Part shown: piece by piece, positions 32,789 to 42,044 of the stretch
Layout of the letters: each line of letters opens with the position of its first letter
How positions within the stretch are numbered: position 1 is the stretch's first letter
Source: RPRC01 sp034933285
GTDB lineage: Bacteria; Desulfobacterota; Desulfuromonadia; Geobacterales; Geobacteraceae
Assembly (NCBI GenBank): GCA_034933285.1
Contig: JAYFNT010000004.1
Location: 67,469-131,468 of the forward strand
DNA length: 64,000 nucleotides
Direction of reading: 5' to 3'
Notes under the pieces: generated by a model
Told to the model about the DNA's origin: nothing
The model's database searches: none
The model's input: only the letters and a program-made list of their open reading frames with translations
Translations under genes and position numbers: made by a program

Positions 32789-33328
32789 CTACTTCACGAT
32801 GACGAAATCAACCCTTCTGTTCTTGGCCCAAGCGGCTTCGTCATGGCCCGGATCGGCAGGTTTCTCCTTGCCGTAGCTGATCACGCTGAGGCGGTCCTGC
32901 GGAACGCCGAGGGTCAGCAGATAGTTCAACGCGGACTTGGCGCGTTTTTCACCAAGGGCCAGGTTGTATTCGTCCGATCCCCGTTCGTCGCAGTTTCCTT
33001 CGAGCCGGACCTTGTCGCCGGTCTTCTTCTGCAGGAGCTGTGCGTTCTTGTCCAGGATTGCCCTGGCGGAATCACTGAGGGTGAAGGAGTCAAAATCGAA
33101 GTAGATGGTTTCGAAGGCCAGGGCGGCTTCTTTCATGCCCTCATCCTTGACAGTGGTGTCCTTGGCGGCCTGCTGGTCCTGAACCGGGGTGGCGGGTTCT
33201 TTCGGCGGGGCGACCGGGGTCTGGACAACGGCCTCATCCTGTTTCACCACTTCCTTTTTGGCGCAGCCCGCGGCGGCGACGATTCCGCAGCAAAGCAATA
33301 GCATCATTCCGATAGTTCTGGTTTTCAT
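32789..33328 (-). CDS. pal: Peptidoglycan-associated lipoprotein
   Basis: 179 residues from ATG 33328 (GAGGAGGAAAAG upstream). Lipobox AAAGCAKK, a Pro/Ala-rich linker, then an OmpA domain with IYFDFDSFTLSDSARAILDK and EGNCDERGSDEYNLALGEKR, the Asp and Arg that hold diaminopimelate. Anchors outer membrane to peptidoglycan; works with TolB. Confidence 0.93.
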   Translation of the reverse strand: MKTRTIGMMLLLCCGIVAAAGCAKKEVVKQDEAVVQTPVAPPKEPATPVQDQQAAKDTTVKDEGMKEAALAFETIYFDFDSFTLSDSARAILDKNAQLLQKKTGDKVRLEGNCDERGSDEYNLALGEKRAKSALNYLLTLGVPQDRLSVISYGKEKPADPGHDEAAWAKNRRVDFVIVK

Positions 33329-33527
33329 CTTTTCCTCCTCGCTTGAAATTATCAACGGGGACCGGTACGGATCCCCGTTGTCGGATCGGAGCTTCATGAG
33401 CCCCTTGGTGGCGTCATCGTTCATGTCATCTGATTCCCCGGAGGTCTTGCCGGCTGTCACAACACCGGAGTTGTGAAGCGCTTGCCGGTTGTGTCACGAT
33501 GAACGGGCAGGCTGAAAATACTGTAAC

Positions 33528-33555
33528 ATTATACATAAACGGAAAGGCTTTTCAA
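33528..33555 (-). promoter_or_regulatory. Predicted sigma-70 promoter for pal-cpoB
   Basis: On the minus strand TTGAAA (33550-33555), 16 bases, then TATAAT (33528-33533). It gives pal-cpoB a start separate from tolQRAB. The remainder of the 350-base gap 33329-33679 shows no gene. Confidence 0.6.
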
Positions 33556-33679
33556 ACATTAACCGGTTCACAACGGTCTGCCGATGCTGAAACATTTCAT
33601 ATTTTCGGCAAATACCGGTCATCTCCCCACCAAAACCTCTTGCGGGTACTGTGTACTCAAGTTTAATAAATCCTCCGAC

Positions 33680-34960
33680 TTAGAGCCGGGGGGACCAGGT
33701 TGGGTGGTTGTCCGAGCTTGCACTTCTGGAAACCTTTGTCTGGCCGGTTCCGTCCGCACGCATGACATAGATGGCGGTTCCCCCGCTGCGTGTCGAACTG
33801 AAAGTTATAAAGCGGCCATCCGGAGACCATCGGGGATGCTCGTTGCTTCCCTCGGTGGTCAGTTGCGTATCTCCACTGCCGTCCGGAGCGATTGAGTGGA
33901 TCTGGAAGCCGCCCTGCTGGCGGCAGTACAGGATGCGGTCTCCCTTGGGCGACCAGCTGGGAGTTACATTGTAAGCGCCGCTGGTGGTAAGACGATAAAC
34001 GCCTGAACCATCAGATCTCATTACAAAGATCTGTGGTTTGCCGAGCCGGTCCGATACGAAGGCGATCCTGGATCCGTCCGGAGACCAGGAGGGAGAGATG
34101 TCGATGGCGCTGTTCCGGGTCAGGCGGGTTGCCGACCCCCCACCCTTGCTGATGGTATATATTTCCGCATTCCCGTCCTTGCTCAGGGAAAGGGCTATCC
34201 TGCCGCCATCCGGGGACCAGGCGCCGGTCACGTTTATGCCCGGGCTCGAGGAAATGCGGGCCTCGGTTCCGGTGTAGATTTCCCTCCGGTAGAGATCCGG
34301 GTTGCCGTGCTTATACGAGGTGTAGAGGATTTCCCGGCCGTTGGGGGAAAAATCGGGATTGAGGTTGATGGAGCGATTGGATGTGAGCTTCTGGACGTTA
34401 TGCCCGTCGTAGTCCATGAGGTAGATCTCTTTATTGCCGCTCCTCTTCGACACGAACACGATTTTGCCGGTAAAAGGCCCCCTTTCCTTGGTCATGAGCA
34501 GGAGCATGTCGTCGGCAAAGGTATGCGCCATCCTGCGCAGGTCTTTGCGTTTGCCGGAATAACGCTTGGCAAGCATCTGGCGTGAATTGGCCACGTCATA
34601 CAACCGGAATTCCATGACCAGCTCATTTCCGTTCATCGTATAGCCGGATTTTATGAGAAGCTCTGCGTTTACCGCCTGCCAGGGGGCAAAGTCGAATTCC
34701 CCGGCACGTATTCCCCCGCCGGCGGCCGACGGAAGTTCCATGACCGCGTACCGTCCGGTCAGGGTAAGGTCGAATTTCAGGACATCACTTACTTCACCCG
34801 GAATATCCCCGCCGCCGGCTCCGCCAACATTCACGGAAGGGGCAATGGCCAGTCGGAGCTGGCGGTCCATGGACGCGGTTACTTCAAGGTAATCCTGTGC
34901 GCCGAAGAGCATGGAAGGCAACAGCAGGATGGCAAAGATAATGAAAAGATATGGTTTCAC
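33680..34960 (-). CDS. tolB: Tol-Pal periplasmic beta-propeller protein
   Basis: 426 residues from a GTG overlapping the tolA stop as GTGA. Signal peptide MKPYLFIIFAILLLPSMLFG; N-terminal domain then six WD40-like repeats (PDFSPNGREILYTSYKHGNP, PSWSPDGSRIAFVSDRLGKP). Binds Pal and TolA. Confidence 0.93.
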   Translation of the reverse strand: MKPYLFIIFAILLLPSMLFGAQDYLEVTASMDRQLRLAIAPSVNVGGAGGGDIPGEVSDVLKFDLTLTGRYAVMELPSAAGGGIRAGEFDFAPWQAVNAELLIKSGYTMNGNELVMEFRLYDVANSRQMLAKRYSGKRKDLRRMAHTFADDMLLLMTKERGPFTGKIVFVSKRSGNKEIYLMDYDGHNVQKLTSNRSINLNPDFSPNGREILYTSYKHGNPDLYRREIYTGTEARISSSPGINVTGAWSPDGGRIALSLSKDGNAEIYTISKGGGSATRLTRNSAIDISPSWSPDGSRIAFVSDRLGKPQIFVMRSDGSGVYRLTTSGAYNVTPSWSPKGDRILYCRQQGGFQIHSIAPDGSGDTQLTTEGSNEHPRWSPDGRFITFSSTRSGGTAIYVMRADGTGQTKVSRSASSDNHPTWSPRL

Positions 34961-35706
34961 TTTTTTTCCAACCCTTCGGGCCTGAAGATAAAGCCCTGCT
35001 GGAATTCCCTGCGATTTGGCGGCGGTGGAAAGTTTTCGGCCGCCATGTCGATGGCCCGGGCAACCGCGTCTTCGAAGACCTTGTCGCCGGAGCTGCGCCG
35101 GATTCGGTAACTGGAAAGCTTGCCGTAACGGCTTATGAACACCTGCACCACCACTTCCGGTTTCCTGCTCTGGTAGGCAATCGTCATCTTGAATGCATCG
35201 CGCAGGCGTGACTGGATATAGCTTGCATAGTCGCTGCCCGCTTCGGTTCCCTTGCCTCCCGGCATACCGCTCCGGCCGCCCTGCGAGGCGACCCTTTTCC
35301 TCAGGTCATCCATGGTCGATTCGGCATGCTGCCTGCCGACCTTTCTTTCCAGCTTGGCCAGGCGCTCCTGAAAATCCTTGCTCGTTTCCTCATTGGCTTG
35401 GGTTTTGGGAGCTTTCGACGGAACGGGCCTGGACGGTTTGGACGACTTGGGAGGGAGTTTCATCTCTTCCTGCTGACGTGAAGGGGGAGTGGCCGCGGCT
35501 TGAGAGACTTCTTTCCCGGGCGAGCCCGACCTGGGGTTGGCAACGGGGAGGTTGACGATGTCAACATAATAGACCGGCTCTGAGCTCTTGTTTATGGACG
35601 GGTAGAGGTCTATGAGAGAAAAAGTCGCTAGCAGCGTTGCATGCAGGAGGAACGAACAGGCAATGGATATGCCCAGTCCGGATTCTTTTTTCCGTTGGCG
35701 GTTCAT
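34957..35706 (-). CDS. tolA: TolA-like energy-transducing protein
   Basis: 249 residues: N-terminal membrane helix (ISIACSFLLHATLLATFSLI), a charged, Pro-rich middle shorter than that of E. coli TolA, and a C-terminal TonB/TolA domain (YASYIQSRLRDAFKMTIAYQ, PEVVVQVFISRYGKLSSYRI). Spans the periplasm to contact TolB/Pal. Overlaps tolR by 4 bases. Confidence 0.88.
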   Translation of the reverse strand: MNRQRKKESGLGISIACSFLLHATLLATFSLIDLYPSINKSSEPVYYVDIVNLPVANPRSGSPGKEVSQAAATPPSRQQEEMKLPPKSSKPSRPVPSKAPKTQANEETSKDFQERLAKLERKVGRQHAESTMDDLRKRVASQGGRSGMPGGKGTEAGSDYASYIQSRLRDAFKMTIAYQSRKPEVVVQVFISRYGKLSSYRIRRSSGDKVFEDAVARAIDMAAENFPPPPNRREFQQGFIFRPEGLEKK

Positions 35707-36119
35707 CTCTTACCGGCGGGCTCCGTCATCATGCCGAGGCGTTCGATACCCGCTCCCTTTATTTCGGCCATGGTCTTTACCACTTCTCCGTAGGGCACAT
35801 CCTTGTCAGCCTTCAGAAAGACTTCTTTCTTTTCCCTGGAGGCGAAGATGGTGTTCAGCTTTGAGGCCAGCTCATCGTGCGATGTTACTTTGTCGTTTAT
35901 GAACACCCGTCCGGGCCTGTCGATGGAGACAACCACTGTCTCCTGGTCGGCCGAGAGAGACTTTGCCTGAGTTTTCGGCAGATTCACCTGGACTCCCTGC
36001 TGCATCATGGGTGCGGTGACCATGAAGATGATCAGGAGCACCAGCATGACATCCACCAGGGGTGTGACATTGATCTGGGACATGGCGCCATTGCGCTGGT
36101 CCCTGGTTCCGATTTCCAT
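35703..36119 (-). CDS. tolR: TolR (ExbD family)
   Basis: 138 residues with one membrane helix (INVTPLVDVMLVLLIIFMVT) carrying the conserved Asp of the proton path, then a periplasmic domain (PYGEVVKTMAEIKGAGIERL). Partner of TolQ. Confidence 0.92.
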   Translation of the reverse strand: MEIGTRDQRNGAMSQINVTPLVDVMLVLLIIFMVTAPMMQQGVQVNLPKTQAKSLSADQETVVVSIDRPGRVFINDKVTSHDELASKLNTIFASREKKEVFLKADKDVPYGEVVKTMAEIKGAGIERLGMMTEPAGKR

Positions 36120-36127
36120 GGCGCCCT

Positions 36128-36799
36128 CTATTTCCCAAAGGTTCTTTGCACAATGTTCAGGTATTCGGTGGAAAAGCTGTCCATGTCGGCGATCAGCACC
36201 TTGATTTTATGCTGGAAATGGTTGTACCCCATGACTGCCGGTATGGCGGCGACCAGGCCGACCGCCGTGGCGATGAGAGCTTCGGCGATACCGGGCGCTA
36301 CAACTGCCAGGGAGGCTGAACCGGTTTCTCCGATTCCCTTGAAGGCGGTCATGATGCCCCAGACAGTACCAAAAAGGCCTATGAAAGGAGCGGTGGACCC
36401 TGTTGTGGCGAGAAAGGTCAACATCCTTTCCAGGCGGGTTATCTCGGATGTCGTGGCACGGCGCAAGGCACGGGCAATGTTGTCGAATGCGCCCAGCTCA
36501 GTACTGATGATACCGGGAACTTCCTTTTCAATCCCTTTTTCCATGATCTTTTTCATTTCGGCATAACCTTCGCCGAAAAGAACGGCCAGGGGAGAGTCGG
36601 TGAAACGGTCCAGCTGGGAGTTGATGGAGTCGAAACGCTTGACCTTCCAGAAGAATTCCAGGAAACGCTCCGACTGGCTCTTGGCCCGATAAACCTCCCA
36701 GAACTTGAAGAAGATGATGCCCAGTGAAAATACGGAAAAGGCGCAGAGAATTACCAGGACCACTTTGACTATGATACCGGTCACGGCAAAGATTCCCAA
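36128..36799 (-). CDS. tolQ: TolQ (MotA/ExbB family proton channel)
   Basis: 223 residues with three membrane helices; the conserved signature is FIGLFGTVWGIMTAFKGIGE, then APGIAEALIATAVGLVAAIP. Forms the inner-membrane motor with TolR. First gene of tolQRAB. Confidence 0.93.
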   Translation of the reverse strand: MGIFAVTGIIVKVVLVILCAFSVFSLGIIFFKFWEVYRAKSQSERFLEFFWKVKRFDSINSQLDRFTDSPLAVLFGEGYAEMKKIMEKGIEKEVPGIISTELGAFDNIARALRRATTSEITRLERMLTFLATTGSTAPFIGLFGTVWGIMTAFKGIGETGSASLAVVAPGIAEALIATAVGLVAAIPAVMGYNHFQHKIKVLIADMDSFSTEYLNIVQRTFGK

Positions 36800-36836
36800 G
36801 GTTGATACCTCCGATTTTTGATAATGAAGCGTTTAT

Positions 36837-36866
36837 AAAATATGCCTCCCGGCATGTTGAAGTCAA
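36837..36866 (-). promoter_or_regulatory. Possible promoter for tolQRAB
   Basis: Minus strand TTGACT (36861-36866), 18 bases, TATTTT (36837-36842), about 40 bases before the tolQ start. Confidence 0.35.
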
Positions 36867-36987
36867 CACGAAATTTGTTCGTGCGTACCATCGCGCACGG
36901 TCTGTTCGGCGTTTTGCCTGCTTGGCGTTCAGGCGCCACGGATTCAGATTGGACTTTTGAAGCGAATATGATGTAACAATATATTCC

Positions 36988-38133
36988 ATGGATATTTCCC
37001 TTTACATCCATTACCCGTTCTGCCTGCGCAAGTGCCTTTACTGTGCGTTCAATTCCGTTGTGGAATCTTCCTGCAGCCCCGTGGAATACGTGGAGGCGCT
37101 GCTGCGCGAGATGGTACTCCGCTCCAGTGCCATGGCGAACGAATGCACGGCAGTGACACTCTATTTCGGCGGCGGGACACCCTCACTTCTCTCTCCTTCC
37201 CTGGTAGGGCGAATAGTCGATGCTGCTGCGGTGCATTTCTCCCTCAAAGACGATGCGGAGATCACCCTGGAATGCAATCCCGGGACAGTCGACAGGCAGC
37301 TCCTGGCAGGTTTCCGCGCCGCGGGAATAAACCGCCTGTCACTCGGTGTGCAATCCTTTGACGACGGTATGCTGCAGTGCCTGGGCAGAATTCACACTTC
37401 CAGGGAAGCCTTTGATGCATTCATGCTGGCCAGGGAGACGGGCTTCACCAACCTGGGAATCGACCTGATCCATTCTCTCCCGCAGCAGTCCCCGTCCATG
37501 TGGGAGCGGGAACTGCTGCGGGCCCGAGATCTTGGTCCGGAACACATCTCTGTATACGGGCTTTCCGTCGAGGAGGGGACGCCTTTCGCCATGCTGGAGA
37601 AAAAAGGCATGCTTTCCCTTCCCGGGGAGGACGATTACGTGCGCATGTTCGAGCTTTCCGCGGAGATTCTCTGCTCCAGCGGTTTCGAGCACTACGAGAT
37701 ATCCAATTTTGCCCGGCCGGGCTTCCGCTCCCGTCACAACACCGGATACTGGGAGCGCCTCCCCTGCCAAGGCTTGGGGGCCGGCGCCCATTCGTTCATG
37801 CCGGAACCGGCGTATGGCGCACGGTATGCCAATCCGGAGCGGGTCGATGAATACCTGGAGGCGCTCGGGAACGGGAAACTTCCCCGCTCTGACCCGCATA
37901 TCCTCACCCTTGGGGAAGCCATGGCCGAGAGGATGTTTCTGGGACTGCGCATGACCGAAGGGGTGAACCTTCAGGCATTCGAAAAAGAGTTCGGGATTTC
38001 TTTCCGGGAGGTCTTCGGTTCAGCCTGCGCGGATCTATTCACGGCTGGCCTGCTGGAGACCCGCGACGGTTTTCTGCGCCTTTCATCACAGGGGCTTTTG
38101 CTCTCCAACCAGGTTTTTATCAGGTTCCTTTGA
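36988..38133 (+). CDS. hemW: Radical SAM haem chaperone HemW-like protein
   Basis: 381 residues. Iron-sulfur ligands Cys12, Cys16, Cys19 in FCLRKCLYCAF; the fourth Cys of true HemN (after CxxC) is replaced by Phe, the HemW form. Other motifs: LYFGGGTPSLLS, EITLECNPGTVD, GINRLSLGVQSFDDGMLQCL. HemW proteins hand haem to respiratory proteins rather than oxidising coproporphyrinogen. No strong ribosome site precedes the ATG. Divergent from tolQ. Confidence 0.9.
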   Translation: MDISLYIHYPFCLRKCLYCAFNSVVESSCSPVEYVEALLREMVLRSSAMANECTAVTLYFGGGTPSLLSPSLVGRIVDAAAVHFSLKDDAEITLECNPGTVDRQLLAGFRAAGINRLSLGVQSFDDGMLQCLGRIHTSREAFDAFMLARETGFTNLGIDLIHSLPQQSPSMWERELLRARDLGPEHISVYGLSVEEGTPFAMLEKKGMLSLPGEDDYVRMFELSAEILCSSGFEHYEISNFARPGFRSRHNTGYWERLPCQGLGAGAHSFMPEPAYGARYANPERVDEYLEALGNGKLPRSDPHILTLGEAMAERMFLGLRMTEGVNLQAFEKEFGISFREVFGSACADLFTAGLLETRDGFLRLSSQGLLLSNQVFIRFL

Positions 38134-38215
38134 CCTCGGCGCATCTGCCGGTTTTCCGTTTGGGGCGCTGTTTCGCGGGCCCCTTTCAGATGCTGTTTCA
38201 TCGCCCTGAATTTCC

Positions 38216-38244
38216 TTGACAAACTGAGGGGTGGTTGTTACTTT
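38216..38244 (+). promoter_or_regulatory. Sigma-70 promoter of hrcA-grpE-dnaK-dnaJ
   Basis: TTGACA at 38216-38221, 17-base spacer, TACTTT at 38239-38244, directly upstream of CIRCE. Confidence 0.75.
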
Positions 38245-38252
38245 TGACTCAG

Positions 38253-38279
38253 TTAGCACTCTGTGTCATCGAGTGCTAA
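38253..38279. promoter_or_regulatory. CIRCE operator (HrcA binding site)
   Basis: TTAGCACTC, nine bases, GAGTGCTAA: a perfect match to the CIRCE consensus overlapping the expected transcription start. HrcA binding here represses the operon until heat shock. Confidence 0.95.
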
Positions 38280-38299
38280 CCTGCGTTACGGGGGCCGCA

Positions 38300-39331
38300 A
38301 TGGGCGATACTCTTACGGAGCGAAGCAGACAGATACTCGAAGCAATAATCGAGGACTATATAAAAACGGCTGAACCGGTTGGGAGCCGCTCCGTGACCAG
38401 GAGGCATGGACTCTCGCTGTCGCCGGCGACTGTGCGGAACGTTATGTCCGACCTGGAGGAGCTGGGTTTCCTCGCCTCTCCCCATACTTCCGCGGGCCGC
38501 GTTCCCACGGACAAGGCCTTCAGGTTTTACGTGGATTCCCTGCTGCAGATCAGATCAATCGACGATGAGCAGCGTGACGAAATACGCAGGCATTACCGGA
38601 GCCAGGGCCGCGATGTAGGTGAGATGCTCAAGGAAACCAGCAGGATACTGTCTTCCATATCCCATTATATCGGCATTGTCGTTGCGCCCCGTTTCACGGC
38701 GAACGTATTCCGGCAGATCGAGTTCGTGAAGCTCTGCGGCAGCAGAATTCTGGCCATTCTCGTATCTGAGAGCGGCGTGGTCCAGAACCGCATCATAGAG
38801 TCGAACGAGGAGATTCCTTCCGAAGACTTGGTGAGGATGTCCAATTATCTGAACAACCTTCTCAAGGGACTGACCATTTCGGAGGTAAAGGCCCGGATTT
38901 TCCAGGAAATGGAAAGCGACAAGGTCAGGTACGACGACCTCATGAGCAAGGCGCTCAAACTTTCGGAGCAGACTCTTGATGAGCCGGACGCCGAGGTTTT
39001 CATAGAAGGCCAGGTAAACATTCTGGAACAGCCCGAGTTTGCCGATGTGGACAAGATGAAGGAGATTTTCCGGGCATTCGAGGAAAAGGGCCAGCTCATC
39101 ACCCTGCTCGATCGCTGCATGGATGCCGAGCGGGTCAACATTTTCATCGGCGCGGAAAACTTCCTGAACAGAATGAACCAGCTGAGCGTCATAACGGCAC
39201 CCTATGCCAGCGGCAGGAATACCCTGGGAGTGCTGGGCGTAATCGGCCCGACCAGGATGGGCTATGACCGGGTCATCCCGATTGTCGACTACACAGCCCG
39301 CATGCTGAGCAAACTTCTGGGCAGCGGGTAA
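38300..39331 (+). CDS. hrcA: Heat-inducible transcription repressor HrcA
   Basis: 343 residues from ATG 38300 (GGGGGCC upstream; the longer frame would run through CIRCE). N-terminal winged helix: LTERSRQILEAIIEDYIKTA, EPVGSRSVTRRHGLSLSPAT, then EELGFLASPHTSAGRVPTDK. The C-terminal part has the GAF-like fold (SQLSVITAPYASGRNTLG-type motif). Represses this operon via CIRCE. Confidence 0.95.
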   Translation: MGDTLTERSRQILEAIIEDYIKTAEPVGSRSVTRRHGLSLSPATVRNVMSDLEELGFLASPHTSAGRVPTDKAFRFYVDSLLQIRSIDDEQRDEIRRHYRSQGRDVGEMLKETSRILSSISHYIGIVVAPRFTANVFRQIEFVKLCGSRILAILVSESGVVQNRIIESNEEIPSEDLVRMSNYLNNLLKGLTISEVKARIFQEMESDKVRYDDLMSKALKLSEQTLDEPDAEVFIEGQVNILEQPEFADVDKMKEIFRAFEEKGQLITLLDRCMDAERVNIFIGAENFLNRMNQLSVITAPYASGRNTLGVLGVIGPTRMGYDRVIPIVDYTARMLSKLLGSG

Positions 39332-39351
39332 TCATACGGAAAGGAGCAGGT

Positions 39352-39954
39352 GTGGACAGGAAAAAACATGACACCGGGAAACCCGGTGCAGAACATAGCG
39401 GACAGGAAGCGGCGGCAGAAGCCGCTGCAGCACCCCAGACAGCGGCAGGAGCGGAAGAGGAGCCGGGTGAACGGATCCGGCAGCTTGAAGAATCCCTTTC
39501 CGCCAAGGAGGCCGAGGCAGCGGCAAACTGGGACAAATACCTGAGAGAACGGGCAGACCTGGAAAATTACCGCAGGCGGGTCCAGAAGGAGAAGGAAGAC
39601 CTCATGAAGTACGGCAACGAGTGCCTGCTTATGGAGATCCTCCCTGTGCTGGACAATATGGAGCGCGCTCTTGATCATGCTTCCGAGGAGAGTTTGTCCG
39701 CGGTCATCGAGGGTGTCAACCTGACACGCACTATGCTGCTTTCCGTTCTGAAGAAGTTCGGGGTTGAGCCGATAGAATCCAAAGGGGTGGTGTTCGACAC
39801 TGCCTTTCATCAGGCCATGTGCCAGATCGAGAGCGAGGAGACCGCCCCCAATACGGTCATAGAGGAATTCCAGAAGGGGTACATGCTGAACGACCGGCTG
39901 CTCAGGCCTGCTATGGTTTCCGTTGCCGCGGCTCCTAAAAATAACCGGGAGTGA
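39352..39954 (+). CDS. grpE: Nucleotide exchange factor GrpE
   Basis: 200 residues from a GTG start (AAGGAG upstream). A long acidic N-terminal coiled part (PGERIRQLEESLSAKEAEAA) leads to the GrpE core (DLENYRRRVQKEKEDLMKYG, MEILPVLDNMERAL) and the C-terminal beta domain ending EEFQKGYMLNDRLLRPAMVS. Releases ADP from DnaK. Confidence 0.95.
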   Translation: MDRKKHDTGKPGAEHSGQEAAAEAAAAPQTAAGAEEEPGERIRQLEESLSAKEAEAAANWDKYLRERADLENYRRRVQKEKEDLMKYGNECLLMEILPVLDNMERALDHASEESLSAVIEGVNLTRTMLLSVLKKFGVEPIESKGVVFDTAFHQAMCQIESEETAPNTVIEEFQKGYMLNDRLLRPAMVSVAAAPKNNRE

Positions 39955-40037
39955 TAAAAATTTTCATCTTCCCCTTGTTTTTCCCGTATGGAATGACTAG
40001 TTTTTGGTTGCAGAGACTTTAAAGGAGGAAAACATAA

Positions 40038-41945
40038 ATGAGCAAGGTAATCGGAATTGACCTGGGTACTACCAACTCCTGCGTGGCGATCATGGAGGGG
40101 GGGGAGCCGGTTGTAATAGCAAACGCGGAAGGGAGCCGAACCACGCCTTCCATCATCGCCTTCACTGACAGCGGGGAGAGGCTGGTGGGTCAGCAGGCGA
40201 AACGCCAGGCAGTCACCAACCCTGAAAGCACCCTGTATGCCATAAAGCGCCTTATCGGCAGGAAGTTCGAGACGGAAGCCGTCAAAAGGGACATAGCGAT
40301 TTCTCCCTTCAAGATCGTCAAGGCGGATAATAATGACGCCTGGGTGGAAGTTCGCGGCAAGCAGTATTCTCCTCCGGAGATTTCCGCCATGGTGCTGCAG
40401 AAAATGAAGAAGACCGCCGAAGATTACCTGGGTGAGACGGTGACGGACGCTGTTATCACGGTTCCGGCCTATTTCGACGATTCCCAGCGCCAGGCAACCA
40501 AGGATGCCGGCAAGATCGCCGGGTTGAACGTCCTCAGGATCATCAACGAGCCGACCGCGGCTGCCCTTGCTTACGGCCTGGACAAGAAGAAGGATGAAAA
40601 GATCGCGGTGTTCGACCTGGGCGGCGGCACCTTCGATATCTCTATCCTGGAGCTTGGCGAGGGGGTCTTCGAGGTCAAGTCCACCAACGGCGATACATTC
40701 CTCGGCGGCGAGGATTTCGACCAGATGGTCATCGACTGGATCGCCGATGAATTCAAGAAAGACCAGGGAATCGACCTCAGGGGCGACAAGATGGCCCTGC
40801 AGCGCCTCAAGGAAGCGGCGGAAAAGGCCAAGTGCGAACTGTCCACTTCCATGGAGACCGACATCAACCTACCGTTCATAACCGCCGATGCTTCCGGCCC
40901 CAAGCACCTGACACTCAAGCTGACCCGGGCAAAGCTGGAACTGCTCTGTGCCGATCTGATCGGCAAGCTCGAAGCTCCCTGCCGGATGGCGCTGAAGGAC
41001 GCAGGACTCTCCGCGGGCGAGATCGACGAGGTTGTCCTGGTCGGCGGCATGACCCGCATGCCCTCGGTGCAGAAGAAGGTTCAGGAAATCTTCGGTAAGG
41101 CTCCCCACAAGGGCGTAAATCCGGACGAGGTGGTTGCCATCGGTGCGGCGATCCAGGGCGGCGTGCTCCGCGGCGATGTGAAAGACGTGCTGCTCCTGGA
41201 CGTGACCCCGCTTTCGCTGGGCATAGAAACCCTGGGCGGCGTCATGACCAAGCTGATCGACAAGAACACCACCATTCCGTGCCGCAAGAGCCAGGTTTTT
41301 TCCACCGCTGCCGACAACCAGCCGGCGGTGACCATACATGTGCTCCAGGGCGAGCGCGAGATGGCGGGCGACAACAAGACCCTGGGCAATTTCGAGCTGA
41401 CCGGGATTCCGCCGGCACCGCGCGGCGTGCCCCAGGTCGAGGTCACCTTCGACATCGACGCCAACGGTATTGTCCATGTTTCCGCCAAGGACCTGGGCAC
41501 AGGCAAGGAGCAGTCGATCCGCATCACCGCATCTTCGGGCCTTTCAAAGGAAGAAATCGACAAAATGGTGCGCGACGCCGAGTCCCACGCCTCCGAAGAC
41601 AAGCAGAAGAGGGATCTCATAGAGGCAAGGAATCACGCTGACAGCCTGGTCTATTCGACCGAAAAGTCGCTCAAGGAGTTTGGCGACAAGATTGACGAGG
41701 GTGAAAAGAAGAAGATCGAAGACGGTATCGCAGCCGTGAAAAAGGTCATGGAAGGGAGCGACGCGGAGGCTATCAAGAAGGCCAGCGAAGAGCTTACCCA
41801 GGCTTCCCACAAGCTGGCCGAGGCGGTATACGCCAAGGCCCAGCCCGGGGCCGACCAGCCCGGTGACGCACCCCAGGAGGGCGCCGCAGGTGGTGAAAAG
41901 GTGGTCGAGGCAGAATTCGAAGAAGTAAAAGACGACAAAAAATAA
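40038..41945 (+). CDS. dnaK: Chaperone DnaK (Hsp70)
   Basis: 635 residues, AAAGGAGGAAAAC before the ATG. Signatures: VIGIDLGTTNSCVAIMEGG, AVFDLGGGTFDISILEL, VVLVGGMTRMPSVQKKVQEI. ATPase domain about 1-380, linker VLLLDVTPLSLGIETLGG, substrate domain to about 540, lid and tail ending EAEFEEVKDDKK. Normal length. Confidence 0.97.
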   Translation: MSKVIGIDLGTTNSCVAIMEGGEPVVIANAEGSRTTPSIIAFTDSGERLVGQQAKRQAVTNPESTLYAIKRLIGRKFETEAVKRDIAISPFKIVKADNNDAWVEVRGKQYSPPEISAMVLQKMKKTAEDYLGETVTDAVITVPAYFDDSQRQATKDAGKIAGLNVLRIINEPTAAALAYGLDKKKDEKIAVFDLGGGTFDISILELGEGVFEVKSTNGDTFLGGEDFDQMVIDWIADEFKKDQGIDLRGDKMALQRLKEAAEKAKCELSTSMETDINLPFITADASGPKHLTLKLTRAKLELLCADLIGKLEAPCRMALKDAGLSAGEIDEVVLVGGMTRMPSVQKKVQEIFGKAPHKGVNPDEVVAIGAAIQGGVLRGDVKDVLLLDVTPLSLGIETLGGVMTKLIDKNTTIPCRKSQVFSTAADNQPAVTIHVLQGEREMAGDNKTLGNFELTGIPPAPRGVPQVEVTFDIDANGIVHVSAKDLGTGKEQSIRITASSGLSKEEIDKMVRDAESHASEDKQKRDLIEARNHADSLVYSTEKSLKEFGDKIDEGEKKKIEDGIAAVKKVMEGSDAEAIKKASEELTQASHKLAEAVYAKAQPGADQPGDAPQEGAAGGEKVVEAEFEEVKDDKK

Positions 41946-41956
41946 CTATAAAGGCT

Positions 41957-42030
41957 CTGGGCAAAAGGCTGAAGGCAAAGGGGAGAATAATACCGCTCCC
42001 CTTTTGCCTTTTGCCGTTTGCCCTTTTGCC
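41957..42030. repeat. GGCAAAAGGC-type repeat between dnaK and dnaJ
   Basis: Units of GGCAAAAGG and their complements (CCTTTTGCC) make an imperfect inverted repeat filling the dnaK-dnaJ gap. Same style as copies at about 47350, 48140, 50070 and 57965. Confidence 0.6.
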
Positions 42031-42044
42031 CATGGGGATGAAGA